The notes: a model not told the origin generated them from the letters alone. A DNA stretch of 19,941 nucleotides from Actinomycetota bacterium (GCA_003164655.1 PLTW01000086.1:1-19941), one strand, 5' to 3'; shown: positions 6,278-14,439, counted from the first letter of the stretch. Numbers and translations: made by a program.

Positions 6278-7524
6278 GGAAGTGGCGCGGGGCTGACCGG
6301 CGGCGTGAACTCGCCCTTCTTGAGCACCCTCCGGCCCCAGGCGAACGCCGCCTTCCAGTACGGGTCGGTGGTGATCGACGAAAGAACGACGCCGTCCGAC
6401 GAGCCGGTGGACTGGATGAACCAGCCGTTGCCCAGGTAGAGCGCGGCGTGGTAGACGGACGCCGGCGTCGACTTGGGTCCGTTCGGGCCAAAGAAGATGA
6501 GGTCGCCGGGCACGAGCTTGGCCCTCGGGATGCGCGGCTTGGCCGCGGCCGCCATGGCGGCCGCCACCCGCTCCTTTATCGGGTAGCCGAAATGGATCTT
6601 CATGACCCACCAGTCGAAGCCCGAGCAATCGAAGCCGCCGTGAGCCTGCGGGCCGTAGGGCGAAGCCGTGGACGGATACTCACCGCCCCACACGTACGGA
6701 TATCCGACGTACTTGAAGGCGAAGGCGACGATCTGCTTTTGGCGGACGGTGAGGGTCGGCAGCACCACGTTGTCGTACTCGCTGAGACCGGCGATGCCCC
6801 ACGGCGCGACGTGTGCGACCTGATAGAGAATCGCGGCCACCTCGGCGCGATCGATCGTCTGGCGCGGCGAGACTTCGAGGGCGTCGCTACTGGCCGGATG
6901 GTTGAAGCGCAGCCCCAGGGCGCGGGCCGCGATCTCGGTGGCCAGGTAGCCCGGCGCGCCCGTCTTCCAGCCCGGATTCGGCTGCCATAGCGCCGGGTTC
7001 ATCGTGCTCAGCATGGTCCAGTCGGCGCCCGGGTTGAGCGCCCTCAGCAGGCGAACGGCGGCGGCGTCGACCTGCCACGACATCTGAGCCGCAAGCGGGT
7101 GGAACCCGTCGCCGAACGGCGCCAGCAGCCGCAGGCGCACGGCGATCTGGATGTCGCCGTAGTCCGGGTCGGTCTGTGAGACGTCGGGCAGCGCCACCGG
7201 GCTGACCTTCAGGTTCTGCAGTCCGCCGATCACGACCAGCGCCCGGGCGAGCTGCTCGCGGGTCACGGCCTGGTCCGGCTTGAAGAGCTGACCCGGGTAG
7301 TCGTCGAGCGCCTTGGCCCCAGCCAAGCCCTGGTTGGTGACCCAGGCGATGTCGGCGCGAGCCCAGTACCCTTTGGGCACGTCGGTGTAGCTCTTGGCGA
7401 AGGCGGCGGGAGCGAGGATGAGCGCGCTGGCGGCGGCGCACAGCGCCGCCGCCAGCGCGCTCATCACGAGGCGCCGCCTGACGGGGCGCAGCTTCCCATC
7501 GGCTCGTGTCGGTTGAAGACTCAT
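6274..7524 (-). CDS. Exported SLH-domain NlpC/P60 cell-wall endopeptidase
   Basis: A secreted 416-aa cysteine peptidase expected to cut peptidoglycan stem peptides. A Sec signal peptide (residues 1-43, cleavage near AFA-KS) is followed by an SLH domain (about 44-101: SYTDVPKGYWARADIAWVTNQG...FKPDQAVTREQLARALV). Two weaker SLH-like segments follow (about 112-162 and 217-240), which would hold the enzyme to secondary wall polymers. The C-terminal NlpC/P60 domain (about 262-400) has catalytic Cys300 in GGFDCSGF and His359 in VYHAALYLGNG. ATG at 7524 is preceded by AAGGAAGG; an upstream in-frame ATG would only add residues from the intergenic region. A promoter is predicted 38 bases upstream. It is coupled by GTGA overlap to the small Ig-like gene. 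The exact bond cleaved is not readable from sequence. Confidence 0.9.
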   Translation of the reverse strand: MSLQPTRADGKLRPVRRRLVMSALAAALCAAASALILAPAAFAKSYTDVPKGYWARADIAWVTNQGLAGAKALDDYPGQLFKPDQAVTREQLARALVVIGGLQNLKVSPVALPDVSQTDPDYGDIQIAVRLRLLAPFGDGFHPLAAQMSWQVDAAAVRLLRALNPGADWTMLSTMNPALWQPNPGWKTGAPGYLATEIAARALGLRFNHPASSDALEVSPRQTIDRAEVAAILYQVAHVAPWGIAGLSEYDNVVLPTLTVRQKQIVAFAFKYVGYPYVWGGEYPSTASPYGPQAHGGFDCSGFDWWVMKIHFGYPIKERVAAAMAAAAKPRIPRAKLVPGDLIFFGPNGPKSTPASVYHAALYLGNGWFIQSTGSSDGVVLSSITTDPYWKAAFAWGRRVLKKGEFTPPVSPAPLP

Positions 7525-7790
7525 ACCTTCCTTGTCGGCCGAACTCGAAGGGCCTTGAGACCTTACATGATTCGCCGGACCGGCCGTCAACCCCTCGGCG
7601 GCGACCGTTGCCGGATCGCAGAGACGCCGCAGTCGGGGTTCGCCACGCCTGCGACATTCATGTGGAGGGAATTCGCTGCCGACAGCAAACCAGAAAGACA
7701 CAGGTGCAGTTCACAGACCCGCCGCGGTTGCCCGGAAGGCAAAGTCGACGTACCATCAGGAAGGTCACGCGACCCCATGAACACGCGCCC
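7525..7790. other. Divergent intergenic region between the NlpC/P60 and SpoIID genes
   Basis: 266 bases without a convincing gene. It holds the minus-strand promoter at 7562-7590. On the plus strand there is a weak TTGCCC-17-TACCAT pair (7728-7733, 7751-7756), a short hairpin TTGCC/GGCAA (7728-7742), an AGGAAGG (7758-7764) and a five-codon ORF reaching the SpoIID start. Nlp/P60 genes in actinobacteria are often preceded by a cyclic-di-AMP riboswitch, but I could not find its conserved core here. Confidence 0.5.
7562..7590 (-). promoter_or_regulatory. Promoter of the SLH-NlpC/P60 operon
   Basis: On the minus strand, TTGACG (7585-7590, 5 of 6 to consensus) and TGTAAG (7562-7567, 4 of 6) are separated by 17 bases. 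The start would fall near 7555, giving a leader of about 30 bases that contains the AAGGAAGG SD. This is the best-formed -35/-10 pair I see in the window. Confidence 0.6.
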
Positions 7791-7794
7791 ATGA
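7777..7794 (+). CDS. Possible five-codon leader ORF (MNTRP) overlapping the SpoIID start
   Basis: ATG at 7777 opens a five-codon frame whose TGA (7792-7794) overlaps the SpoIID-type ATG (7791) as ATGA. AGGAAGG at 7758-7764 is 12 bases from this ATG but 26 from the main one, which itself has no SD. Termination-reinitiation on the leader would explain how the main gene is translated. Such a short ORF can arise by chance. Confidence 0.25.
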   Translation: MNTRP

Positions 7795-9590
7795 CCGGCT
7801 CCCTCACGACACCCCAGCGCATCAGCGGTCGCACCGCAGCGGCGGCCTTGGCCACCGCGCTCGCGGTCCTGGCCGTCGCGCTGGCGCTCGGCGTGGCGCC
7901 CGCCGGGGCCACCCCGGCCGGCACGAACACCACCACCAGCATGGTCATGGAAGGCCGCGGCTGGGGTCACGGCATCGGTATGAGCCAGTACGGCGCCGAC
8001 GGCTACGCTCTGCACGGCTGGCAATACGCCGCCATCATCGAGCACTACTACACCGGGGTGACGCTGGGCAAGGTCGGCAACGTGCCGATCCGCGTCCAGT
8101 TGCGCAGCGGCGTCGCGTCGGCCGCCGTGACCGACGCCGGCCGGTTCAGCGTCACCTGGGGCACCAAGACGGTGCACCCCCTCGCCGCCGGCACGACCGC
8201 CACGGTGACCTGGTCGGGCGGGAGCTACCATGTGCGCGACGGCGCCAAGTCGTGGACCACCAGCGCCCCCGTCACGTTCGTCCCGCGCAAGTCGCGGCTC
8301 AAGCTCCTCACGGCCAACGACAACGGCTACGTAGGCCGCTATCGCGGCCGTCTGCGTCTGGTGCACTTCACGGACGGCCTCATGATCATCAACGCCCTGT
8401 CGCTCGAGACGTACCTCTACGGCGTCGTGCCGCGCGAGTCACCGGCGTCGTGGCCGATCGAAGCCCTCAAGGCTCAGGCGGTGGCCGCGCGCTCGTACGC
8501 CTACCGCGCCACCGGCGGTTCGGGCGCCTTCGATGTGTACTGCACGACCGCCAGCCAGATGTACGGCGGGGCAGACGGCGAGACGGCCGCGACCAACCTC
8601 GCCGTGAATTCGACAAAAGGGATCGTTCCCGAGTATCAGGGCACCCCCATCGTCGCCTATTTCTTCTCCACGTCGGGCGGCCACACCGAGAACATCGAGA
8701 ACGTGTGGACGGGCGTGGCGCCCGTGCCCTACCTCAAGGGCGTGCCCGACCCCTACGACACGACCTCGCCGTACCACACGTGGCCCGACAACCCCATCCA
8801 CCGCACACCCGCCGCCATCGCGGCGGCACTGGGCTTCACCAAGGGCCCGCTGCGGGCGATCTACGTGCTCAAGAGAGGCACATCGCCACGCGTCGTCAAG
8901 GCCCTGCTGATCGGCGACAAGGGCTGGGCGACCACCGACGGCGCCACCCTGCGCGCCCAGCTCGGGCTGCGCGACGCGTGGGTCTACTTCACGTCGCTGT
9001 CGATCGCCCCGTCGGCCACGACCACCATCGTCTACGGTTCCGCCGTCACCCTCACCGGGCGGCGCTATCCGGCCCTCGCCGCCAACCAGGCGGTCACGCT
9101 CCACCTGCGGCCGGCCGGCGGTTCCTGGTCGTCGCGGGCGGCCACCGCGACGGCCGGTTCGAGCATCGTCGGCCGGCACCCGGTGCAGTTCTCCGGCTTC
9201 TCGGCGCCGGTGGCCCCGACGGTCACAACCCAGTACTACTTCTCGGCGCCGACCGCCATGGGGGCCAACGTGCTCTCCGCCCGCGTCGCCGTCGACGTCG
9301 CGCCGGCCGTGACCATTCAGACCGACTCGAGCGGCCCCGTCGCGACCGGCGTCGCGGTCCACTTCAGCGGAACCCTCACGCCGGCCGCGGCGACGAAGAC
9401 CGTCTGGCTGCAGACGGAGAGCCTGTCGGGCTGGAGCGATGTCGTGCGCGCCCCGGTGGCCGGCGACGGCACGTACTCCGTCACCTGGCCGTCGCCGACG
9501 GCCGGCACGAGCACCGTGCGGGTGCTGGCGCCGGCCTCGAGCACCCTGGTCGCCGGCGCCAGCCGGACGGTCACGATCACCGCGAACTGA
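7791..9590 (+). CDS. Exported SpoIID/LytB-type protein with Ig-like C-terminal domains
   Basis: A 599-aa secreted protein related to SpoIID, a peptidoglycan lytic transglycosylase, and to LytB amidase enhancers. A signal peptide (1-40, ending in APAGA) is followed at 55-90 by GRGWGHGIGMSQYGADGYA...IIEHYYTGV, a motif placed at the C-terminus in Bacillus SpoIID but at the N-terminus in many actinobacterial relatives. The SpoIID core (about 185-315) contains LETYLYGVVPRESPASWPIEALKAQAVAARSYAYR; Glu216 matches the proposed catalytic Glu of SpoIID. SGGHTENIENVW (295-306) is also typical. Residues about 400-500 and 500-599 look like two Ig-like domains. ATG at 7791 is the only good start in frame. 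The gene stands alone and converges on phoU. SpoIID homology does not imply sporulation here; a vegetative wall role is more likely. Confidence 0.85.
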   Translation: MTGSLTTPQRISGRTAAAALATALAVLAVALALGVAPAGATPAGTNTTTSMVMEGRGWGHGIGMSQYGADGYALHGWQYAAIIEHYYTGVTLGKVGNVPIRVQLRSGVASAAVTDAGRFSVTWGTKTVHPLAAGTTATVTWSGGSYHVRDGAKSWTTSAPVTFVPRKSRLKLLTANDNGYVGRYRGRLRLVHFTDGLMIINALSLETYLYGVVPRESPASWPIEALKAQAVAARSYAYRATGGSGAFDVYCTTASQMYGGADGETAATNLAVNSTKGIVPEYQGTPIVAYFFSTSGGHTENIENVWTGVAPVPYLKGVPDPYDTTSPYHTWPDNPIHRTPAAIAAALGFTKGPLRAIYVLKRGTSPRVVKALLIGDKGWATTDGATLRAQLGLRDAWVYFTSLSIAPSATTTIVYGSAVTLTGRRYPALAANQAVTLHLRPAGGSWSSRAATATAGSSIVGRHPVQFSGFSAPVAPTVTTQYYFSAPTAMGANVLSARVAVDVAPAVTIQTDSSGPVATGVAVHFSGTLTPAAATKTVWLQTESLSGWSDVVRAPVAGDGTYSVTWPSPTAGTSTVRVLAPASSTLVAGASRTVTITAN

Positions 9591-9605
9591 GGCGGCAGAC
9601 CCGCC
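9591..9605. terminator. Short hairpin between convergent spoIID-like and phoU genes
   Basis: GGCGG and CCGCC (9591-9595 and 9601-9605) pair around CAGAC in the 21-base gap between the two convergent stop codons. It is only 5 bp long and without a T-tract, so it is a weak terminator candidate. It is nevertheless the only structure available there. Confidence 0.3.
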
Positions 9606-9611
9606 CGGACC

Positions 9612-10325
9612 TCACTCCTTCATCTGCGGCAGGGCGACGCCGTTGAAGCCCATCGCCTCGGCGACCGCGCGCTTGACCGAGTGGCGCGGGATCTCGCCCT
9701 CGGCCATGTAGATCACGTCTTCGGCGATGCTGGTGGCGTGGTCGGCCACGCGCTCGATGAAGCGTGAGATCTGCAGGAGCTGGATGAGCGGGTCGAGCCA
9801 CTCAGGGTGCTCGCGGGCGGCGGCGTTCAGGGTGGCCGTCAGCTCGCGGTCGAGGTCGTCGATCTCGTCGTCGGCCAGTAGCACCGCCCGGGCGGCCGTG
9901 CCGTCGGAGTGCACCAGGGCGTCGAGGGCGCTCGAGACCATGCGCTGCGCCTTGATGGCCATGCCGGCCATGTCAAAGGCCACGACCGGCTGGCTCATGG
10001 CCGCCAGGAGCCGGGCGCGCTCGGCAATGTTGACCGCCAGATCACCGATCCGCTCGAGCGTGGTGTTGATCTTGATAGTGGTGACGATGAAGCGCAGGTC
10101 GCCGGCCACCGGCTGGTAGAGCGCCAGCGCCTTGAGGCAGTCCTCTTCGACGTCGACCTCCATGAGGTCGATCGGAAAGTCGCGCTCGACAGCCTCGGCG
10201 GCGAGTGCTTCGTCGCGGCGTTCCACGGCGGTCAGCGCCCGCCGCAGATTGTCTTCGACCAGAGCGCCCAGCGTGAGGATGCTCTTCTTCAGGTTTCCAA
10301 TCTCGCGCTGCAGCTGCGTCGCCAT
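9612..10325 (-). CDS. phoU: Phosphate-transport accessory and signalling protein PhoU
   Basis: A cytoplasmic regulator that connects the Pst transporter to the PhoR kinase and represses the phosphate-starvation response when phosphate is plentiful. At 237 aa it has the family length and two PhoU three-helix repeats, each with the metal-cluster motif: ERIGDLAVNIAE (91-102) and ERVADHATSIAE (191-202). ATG at 10325 has GAGGGG upstream. It is the last gene of the pst operon, 12 bases after pstB, the usual place for phoU. Confidence 0.95.
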   Translation of the reverse strand: MATQLQREIGNLKKSILTLGALVEDNLRRALTAVERRDEALAAEAVERDFPIDLMEVDVEEDCLKALALYQPVAGDLRFIVTTIKINTTLERIGDLAVNIAERARLLAAMSQPVVAFDMAGMAIKAQRMVSSALDALVHSDGTAARAVLLADDEIDDLDRELTATLNAAAREHPEWLDPLIQLLQISRFIERVADHATSIAEDVIYMAEGEIPRHSVKRAVAEAMGFNGVALPQMKE

Positions 10326-10337
10326 GTACGCCCCTCG

Positions 10338-11216
10338 CTAGCCGAACCGGCCGGTTATGTACTCTTCGGTCTGCCGTTGCACGGGCTTCTCGAAGATCTG
10401 GGTCGTGGCCCCGAACTCGATGATCCGGCCCTCGAAGAAGAAGGCGGTGTAGTCGGACACGCGGGCCGCCTGCTGCATGTTGTGGGTGACCAGCACGATC
10501 GTGTACGACGACTTGAGCTCCTGCAGGAGCTCCTCGATCTTGGCGGTGCCCACGGGGTCGATCGCCGAGCACGGCTCGTCCATGAGGATGAGCTCGGGTT
10601 CGGCGGCGATCGCCCGGGCGATGCACAGCCGCTGCTGCTGGCCGCCCGACAGCGCGAGACCGGGCTCGTTCAGCTTGTTCTTGACCTCTTCCCAGAGGGC
10701 GCCGCGCTTGAGCGCGTCCTCGACCCGCTCGGAGAGCTCCGACTTGGAGAGCTTGAAGTGCATGCGCAGGCCGTAGGCGATGTTGTCGAACACGGTCATG
10801 GGGAACGGGCTCGGCTTCTGGAAGATCATGCCGATGCGGCGGCGCAGGCTGAGCAGATCGGTGCCCGGGGCCAGGATGTTCGCGCCGTCGAAGGCGATCT
10901 CGCCCATCGCTTTCTGGTCGCGGTAGAGCTCGTAGATGCGATTGTAGCAGCGCAGGTGCGTCGATTTGCCGCAGCCCGACGGGCCGATGATGGCCGTGAC
11001 CCGATGCTCCTTGATCTCGAGGTCGTTGGCAAACAGCGCCTGCTCCTTGCCGTAGAAGAAGTCGAGGTCGTGCACCGACAGTTTGCTGGGCAGCGCGTCG
11101 AACTGGGCCGGCGTGTCGTACGAGGCGACTCCGGGGGTCACCTCGAGCCGCGGCGGCAGCGGCCTGTCGACCGCGGACTCGGCGCCTGGTTCGATCGTGT
11201 CCATGATGTCTACCAT
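10338..11216 (-). CDS. pstB: Phosphate ABC transporter ATP-binding protein
   Basis: The ATPase that powers phosphate import, acting as a dimer on the cytoplasmic face of PstC-PstA. The 292-aa protein has Walker A GPSGCGKST (78-86), Q-loop Gln133 in FQKPSPFPMTVFDN, signature LSGGQQQRL (189-197), Walker B LILMDEP (209-215) and H-loop His245. The QKPSPFPMTVFDNIAYG and DEPCSAIDPVGTAKIEEL segments are specific to PstB. It is about 35-40 residues longer at the N-terminus than E. coli PstB. ATG at 11216 overlaps the end of pstA by 7 bases and follows GAGG-CAAGGA; an ATG four codons later is an alternative. Confidence 0.96.
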   Translation of the reverse strand: MVDIMDTIEPGAESAVDRPLPPRLEVTPGVASYDTPAQFDALPSKLSVHDLDFFYGKEQALFANDLEIKEHRVTAIIGPSGCGKSTHLRCYNRIYELYRDQKAMGEIAFDGANILAPGTDLLSLRRRIGMIFQKPSPFPMTVFDNIAYGLRMHFKLSKSELSERVEDALKRGALWEEVKNKLNEPGLALSGGQQQRLCIARAIAAEPELILMDEPCSAIDPVGTAKIEELLQELKSSYTIVLVTHNMQQAARVSDYTAFFFEGRIIEFGATTQIFEKPVQRQTEEYITGRFG

Positions 11217-12115
11217 TCCTTGCCTCGCTGAAAGAGAAGCCTGGTGACGACGTTGACGCCCAGCACCGCGACGATGATCAGCAGGGAGCCTCCCCAGGCG
11301 AGCTGGATGAGATGCGGATACGGCTGCTGGGAGAAGTCGTAGATGTCCTTGGTCAGGTTGGCCGTAGGGCCGCCGAAGTAACCCGATGGGCCGAAGAAAC
11401 CGCTCAGCCAGTACGGGCTGCTCAGGGCCGTGAACAGCAGCGGGGCTGTCTCGCCCGCCACCCTGACGACGGCCAGGATGGCGCCGGTGATCAGGCCGGC
11501 GCGGGCCGCCTTGACGACCACGCCGAGGGTCGCCCTCCAGCGCGGCGCCCCCATCGCCAGGGCCGACTCACGCAGCTCGTTGGGCACCAGGTTGAGAACG
11601 TCCTCGGCCGTCCGGGTCATGACCGGCAGCATGATGAACGCCAGGGCCACCGAGGCCGAGAACCCCGAGTAGTGATGGCTGGGCAGCACCAGGAGGGCGT
11701 AGGCGAACATGCCGGCGACGATCGACGGCACGCCGAGCACGATGTTGGTGACGGCGCGGATGCCGGTCGCCACGCGGCCGGCGCGGCCGAACTCGGACAG
11801 GTAGATCGCCCCGAAGAAGCCCAGAGGCAGGCCGACGACGGCCGCGCCGAAGGTGATCACCAGCGTGCCGACGATGGCGTTGGCCAGGCCGCCGCCGGGA
11901 TCGTTGCCGGTGGGCGGAAGCTGCGTGAAGAAGGCGACGTTCCAGGCGCCGATGCCACGTACCACGACCGTGACCACGATCCAGCCCATCACGAAGATGC
12001 CGATCGCCGCCGCGATCCACGAGCTCGTCGTGATCACGGTGTTGACCAGGCGCCGGCGGCGGACCGAGCGGGGCGCCATCGGGCAGCGCGAGAGATCTGT
12101 CGTGGTCGCGGTCAC
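11210..12115 (-). CDS. pstA: Phosphate ABC transporter permease PstA
   Basis: A 301-aa inner-membrane channel subunit of the high-affinity phosphate importer, pairing with PstC. Six hydrophobic segments are visible (about 33-53, 80-107, 125-145, 153-165, 208-230 and 273-295). The ABC permease EAA loop is at 183-199 (ESALAMGAPRWRATLGV) and the PstA-typical VVRVAGETAPLLFTA at 216-230. The GTG start at 12115 overlaps the pstC stop as GTGA and has GGAG 6 bases upstream, so it is translationally coupled. The open frame extends further upstream, but only as a shadow of pstC. Confidence 0.95.
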   Translation of the reverse strand: MTATTTDLSRCPMAPRSVRRRRLVNTVITTSSWIAAAIGIFVMGWIVVTVVVRGIGAWNVAFFTQLPPTGNDPGGGLANAIVGTLVITFGAAVVGLPLGFFGAIYLSEFGRAGRVATGIRAVTNIVLGVPSIVAGMFAYALLVLPSHHYSGFSASVALAFIMLPVMTRTAEDVLNLVPNELRESALAMGAPRWRATLGVVVKAARAGLITGAILAVVRVAGETAPLLFTALSSPYWLSGFFGPSGYFGGPTANLTKDIYDFSQQPYPHLIQLAWGGSLLIIVAVLGVNVVTRLLFQRGKEW

Positions 12116-13104
12116 GCCCGGCTCCCCGTCATGCGTCGGGCGCGCGCCAGCCAGAGCTGGGCCACCACCTGGAACACCATGGTGATGACGAACAGGATGA
12201 GCGCCAGCTCGATCAGCGAGCTCGTCTCTAGCTTGCTCTGCGACTCGGGGAAGTTCAGCGCCAGGGTCGCCGAGACGGTCGTGCCGCTCTGGAACAGCGA
12301 GTGCGGGATGGTGAAGAAGTTGGCACCGATGACCATGGACACGGCCATGGTCTCGCCAAGCGCCCGCCCGAGACCGAGAAAGACGGCGCCGGCGATGCCC
12401 GCCAGCGCGTAGCGCATGCTGATCTTGCGCATGACCTCGTAGGTCGTGGAGCCCATCCCGTAGCCGGCCTCTTTGACGACCTTCGGCACCATCTGCAGCA
12501 CGTCGCGCGAGACGGCCGTGATGAACGGCAGGATCATGAGGCTCAGCACGATGCTGGCCGTAAAGACGTCGACGCCCACCGGCGAACCACCGAAGATGCC
12601 CAGCCTGCCGAGCGGCGTCGCCTGGATCCAGGGTTCGATGTGACGTTGCATGAGCGGCACCACGATGAAGATGCCCCACATGCCGAAGATGATGCTGGGC
12701 ACCGCGGCCAGCATCTCGATGGTGGTGCCCACGACCCGCGAGACCAGCGGGTGCACCAGCTCGACCAGCAGCAGCGCGATGGCGAGCGCCAGCGGCACCG
12801 CGATGAGCATCGCCAGGATCGTCGTGAGGAACGTGCCGAACAGGCTGGAGAGCGCACCGTACTGATTGGTGTCCGGGTTGTAGGCGACGTGGGTGAGGGG
12901 CTTGATGCCGAGCACGTGGATGGCCAGCCACGAGTTCTTCACCAGCACGCCGATGAGGAGGAACATGGCCAGCGCCACGGTCGCCGCGCAGGCGATGGTG
13001 AACCAGCGAAAGAGCGGGTCGCCGAAGGCGAAGTGGTGGCGGCGCGGGCGCGTCTGCGCGCCCGCGCCGCCCGGTGTCGAAATGTCGACTTCTCCTGAGC
13101 TCAC
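12112..13104 (-). CDS. pstC: Phosphate ABC transporter permease PstC
   Basis: A 330-aa membrane channel subunit that partners PstA. The N-terminal cytoplasmic tail (1-30) is followed by a first membrane segment (about 36-56), a loop, then further segments at about 88-115, 128-150, 178-197, 235-260 and 297-319. The EAA loop is EAGYGMGSTTYEVMRKI (212-228), followed by GLGRALGETMAVSMVIG (244-260), typical of PstC. GTG at 13104 has a GAGAGGGA SD. It lies 103 bases downstream of pstS1, the gap being filled by a strong hairpin, and overlaps pstA by 4 bases. Confidence 0.95.
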   Translation of the reverse strand: MSSGEVDISTPGGAGAQTRPRRHHFAFGDPLFRWFTIACAATVALAMFLLIGVLVKNSWLAIHVLGIKPLTHVAYNPDTNQYGALSSLFGTFLTTILAMLIAVPLALAIALLLVELVHPLVSRVVGTTIEMLAAVPSIIFGMWGIFIVVPLMQRHIEPWIQATPLGRLGIFGGSPVGVDVFTASIVLSLMILPFITAVSRDVLQMVPKVVKEAGYGMGSTTYEVMRKISMRYALAGIAGAVFLGLGRALGETMAVSMVIGANFFTIPHSLFQSGTTVSATLALNFPESQSKLETSSLIELALILFVITMVFQVVAQLWLARARRMTGSRA

Positions 13105-13153
13105 TCGTCCCTCTCTCCGAGAGGCAGGTGGGTTGCCGTGCGTCTGTGAGGCC

Positions 13154-13190
13154 GGCGGGCGGCGGGGTCCTTGCGGCCCCGCCGCCCGCC
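13154..13190. other. Strong hairpin between pstS1 and pstC
   Basis: Arms 13154-13167 and 13177-13190 pair perfectly (14 bp, all GC) around a 9-base loop. It lies 17 bases after the pstS1 stop codon and 50 bases before pstC, with no T-tract. Intercistronic hairpins here are known in other bacteria to let binding protein be made in excess of permease, by attenuation or by protecting the upstream mRNA. That role is inferred. Confidence 0.55.
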
Positions 13191-13207
13191 GTCGACCGTG
13201 GGATTCG

Positions 13208-14305
13208 TCAGGCGGGCCAGACGGCCGTGCCGCTGACGGTGATCTGCGTCCACTGCTGCTCGACCAGGTTGTAGACCTTGGCCGGGATCGGCACGTAGTC
13301 GAGGCTCTGCGCCTGCGATGCCCCGCTGCGGTAGCCCCAGTCGAAGAACTTCAAGGCCATCTGCGCGGTCGCCGCGTCGGCCTGGCTCTTCTGCATGAGG
13401 GCAAACGTCGCGCCGGTGATCGGCCAGGTGGTCGCGCCGGGTTCGTTGACGAGCGCCATGGCGAAGCCCTGCGCGGGATCCCAGGTGGCGTTCCTGGCAG
13501 CCGCGGCAAAGGCGGTCAGGCTGGGGGCGACCGTCTTGCCGGCGGCGTTTCTCAGCATCACGGTGCTTATGTTGTTCTGCTGGGCGTAGGTGTACTCGAC
13601 GTAGCCGATCGAGCCGTTGACCTGCTGCACCAGGGCGGCGACGCCGGCGCTCTTGGCGCCGCCGGTGCCCACCGGCCAGGCCGGCGCCGTGGCGGCGCCG
13701 ATCTGGGCCTTCCAGGCCGGCGAGACCGCCGAAAGGTAGCTCGTGAAGATCCACGAGGTGCCCGAGCCGTCGGCGCGGTGCACGACGTTGATCTTGCTGG
13801 AGGGCAGCTTGACGCCCGGGTTGAGGGCGGCGATCGCCGGCGCGTTCCAGGTGGTGATCTTGCCCAGGTAGATCTGGGCCAGCGTGGGACCGTCGAGCTT
13901 GAGGGTGCCGCTCGGCACGCTGCTTAAGTTGACGATCACCACTGTCCCGCCGACGGCGGTCGGGAACTGCAGGAGCCCGGCGCTCTGCAGGTCGGTGGCC
14001 GTGAGCGGCGCGTCGGTCGCGCCGAACTGCACCGTCTTGGCCTTGATCGCGGCGATGCCGGCGGTCGAGCCGACTCCCTGATAATTGAGTTGCACGCCGC
14101 TGGAGACGCCCTGATAGGTCTTGGCCCAAGCGGTGTAAAGGGGCTCGGCGAAGGTCGAGCCGGCGCCGACCATGCTGTTGCCCGACGGGCCGGAGCTGCT
14201 CGACGAGCTGCTGCTCGAGCCGCCGCACGCCGCTGCCGTGAGCACGATGCCGACTGCCACCACACTGAGCGCCGTTGCGCGCCAGAACCTTTGCGATCTG
14301 ATCAT
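13208..14305 (-). CDS. pstS: Phosphate-binding lipoprotein PstS (copy 1, adjacent to pstC)
   Basis: Extracytoplasmic phosphate receptor that delivers phosphate to PstCA. The 365-aa protein has a lipoprotein-type signal (1-26) ending LTAAA-C, with lipid-attachment Cys27; the -3 residue is Ala rather than Leu, a mildly unusual lipobox. A Ser-rich flexible linker follows (30-44). Phosphate-ligand positions of PstS are all present: GAGSTF (Thr51, Phe52), GVGS (Ser80), ATDAPLT (Asp98) and RADGSGT (Arg177, Ser181-Gly182-Thr183). ATG at 14305 has AAGGAG 7 bases upstream. A PHO-box promoter lies directly upstream, so it can be transcribed independently of the other pstS gene. Confidence 0.95.
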   Translation of the reverse strand: MIRSQRFWRATALSVVAVGIVLTAAACGGSSSSSSSSSGPSGNSMVGAGSTFAEPLYTAWAKTYQGVSSGVQLNYQGVGSTAGIAAIKAKTVQFGATDAPLTATDLQSAGLLQFPTAVGGTVVIVNLSSVPSGTLKLDGPTLAQIYLGKITTWNAPAIAALNPGVKLPSSKINVVHRADGSGTSWIFTSYLSAVSPAWKAQIGAATAPAWPVGTGGAKSAGVAALVQQVNGSIGYVEYTYAQQNNISTVMLRNAAGKTVAPSLTAFAAAARNATWDPAQGFAMALVNEPGATTWPITGATFALMQKSQADAATAQMALKFFDWGYRSGASQAQSLDYVPIPAKVYNLVEQQWTQITVSGTAVWPA

Positions 14306-14361
14306 ATGGGGTCTCCTTGGTCCTTTCCCTGGTCGAGGGCGGCCCGCGGCCACCTCGGAGG

Positions 14362-14405
14362 AATCTACCGACGGCGCGTTAGGGGACCGTTAGGCGCGGG
14401 TGATT
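14362..14405 (-). promoter_or_regulatory. PHO-box promoter of pstS1
   Basis: On the minus strand three 7-base units AATCACC, CCTAACG and CCTAACG start every 11 bases (plus-strand spans 14399-14405, 14388-14394 and 14377-14383). Exactly 9 bases after the last unit comes TAGATT (14362-14367) as -10, with no -35, as at PhoB/PhoP-activated promoters. The start would be near 14355, leaving a leader of about 50 bases. The same layout occurs upstream of pstS2 and phoP. Confidence 0.7.
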
Positions 14406-14439
14406 GTTTGGCGTGGGGCGGCCGGCGCCGGACCCGGTG

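Noticed and set aside
7525..7790. Cyclic-di-AMP (ydaO-type) riboswitch before the NlpC/P60 gene
   Set aside because: Such riboswitches are common before actinobacterial wall hydrolases. However, the conserved core segments are not found on the minus strand, and the best promoter leaves a leader of only about 30 bases.
12116..12931. Extension of pstA upstream to 12931
   Set aside because: The extra residues are a frame-shifted shadow of pstC. The GTGA overlap at 12112-12115 with GGAG upstream is the natural start.
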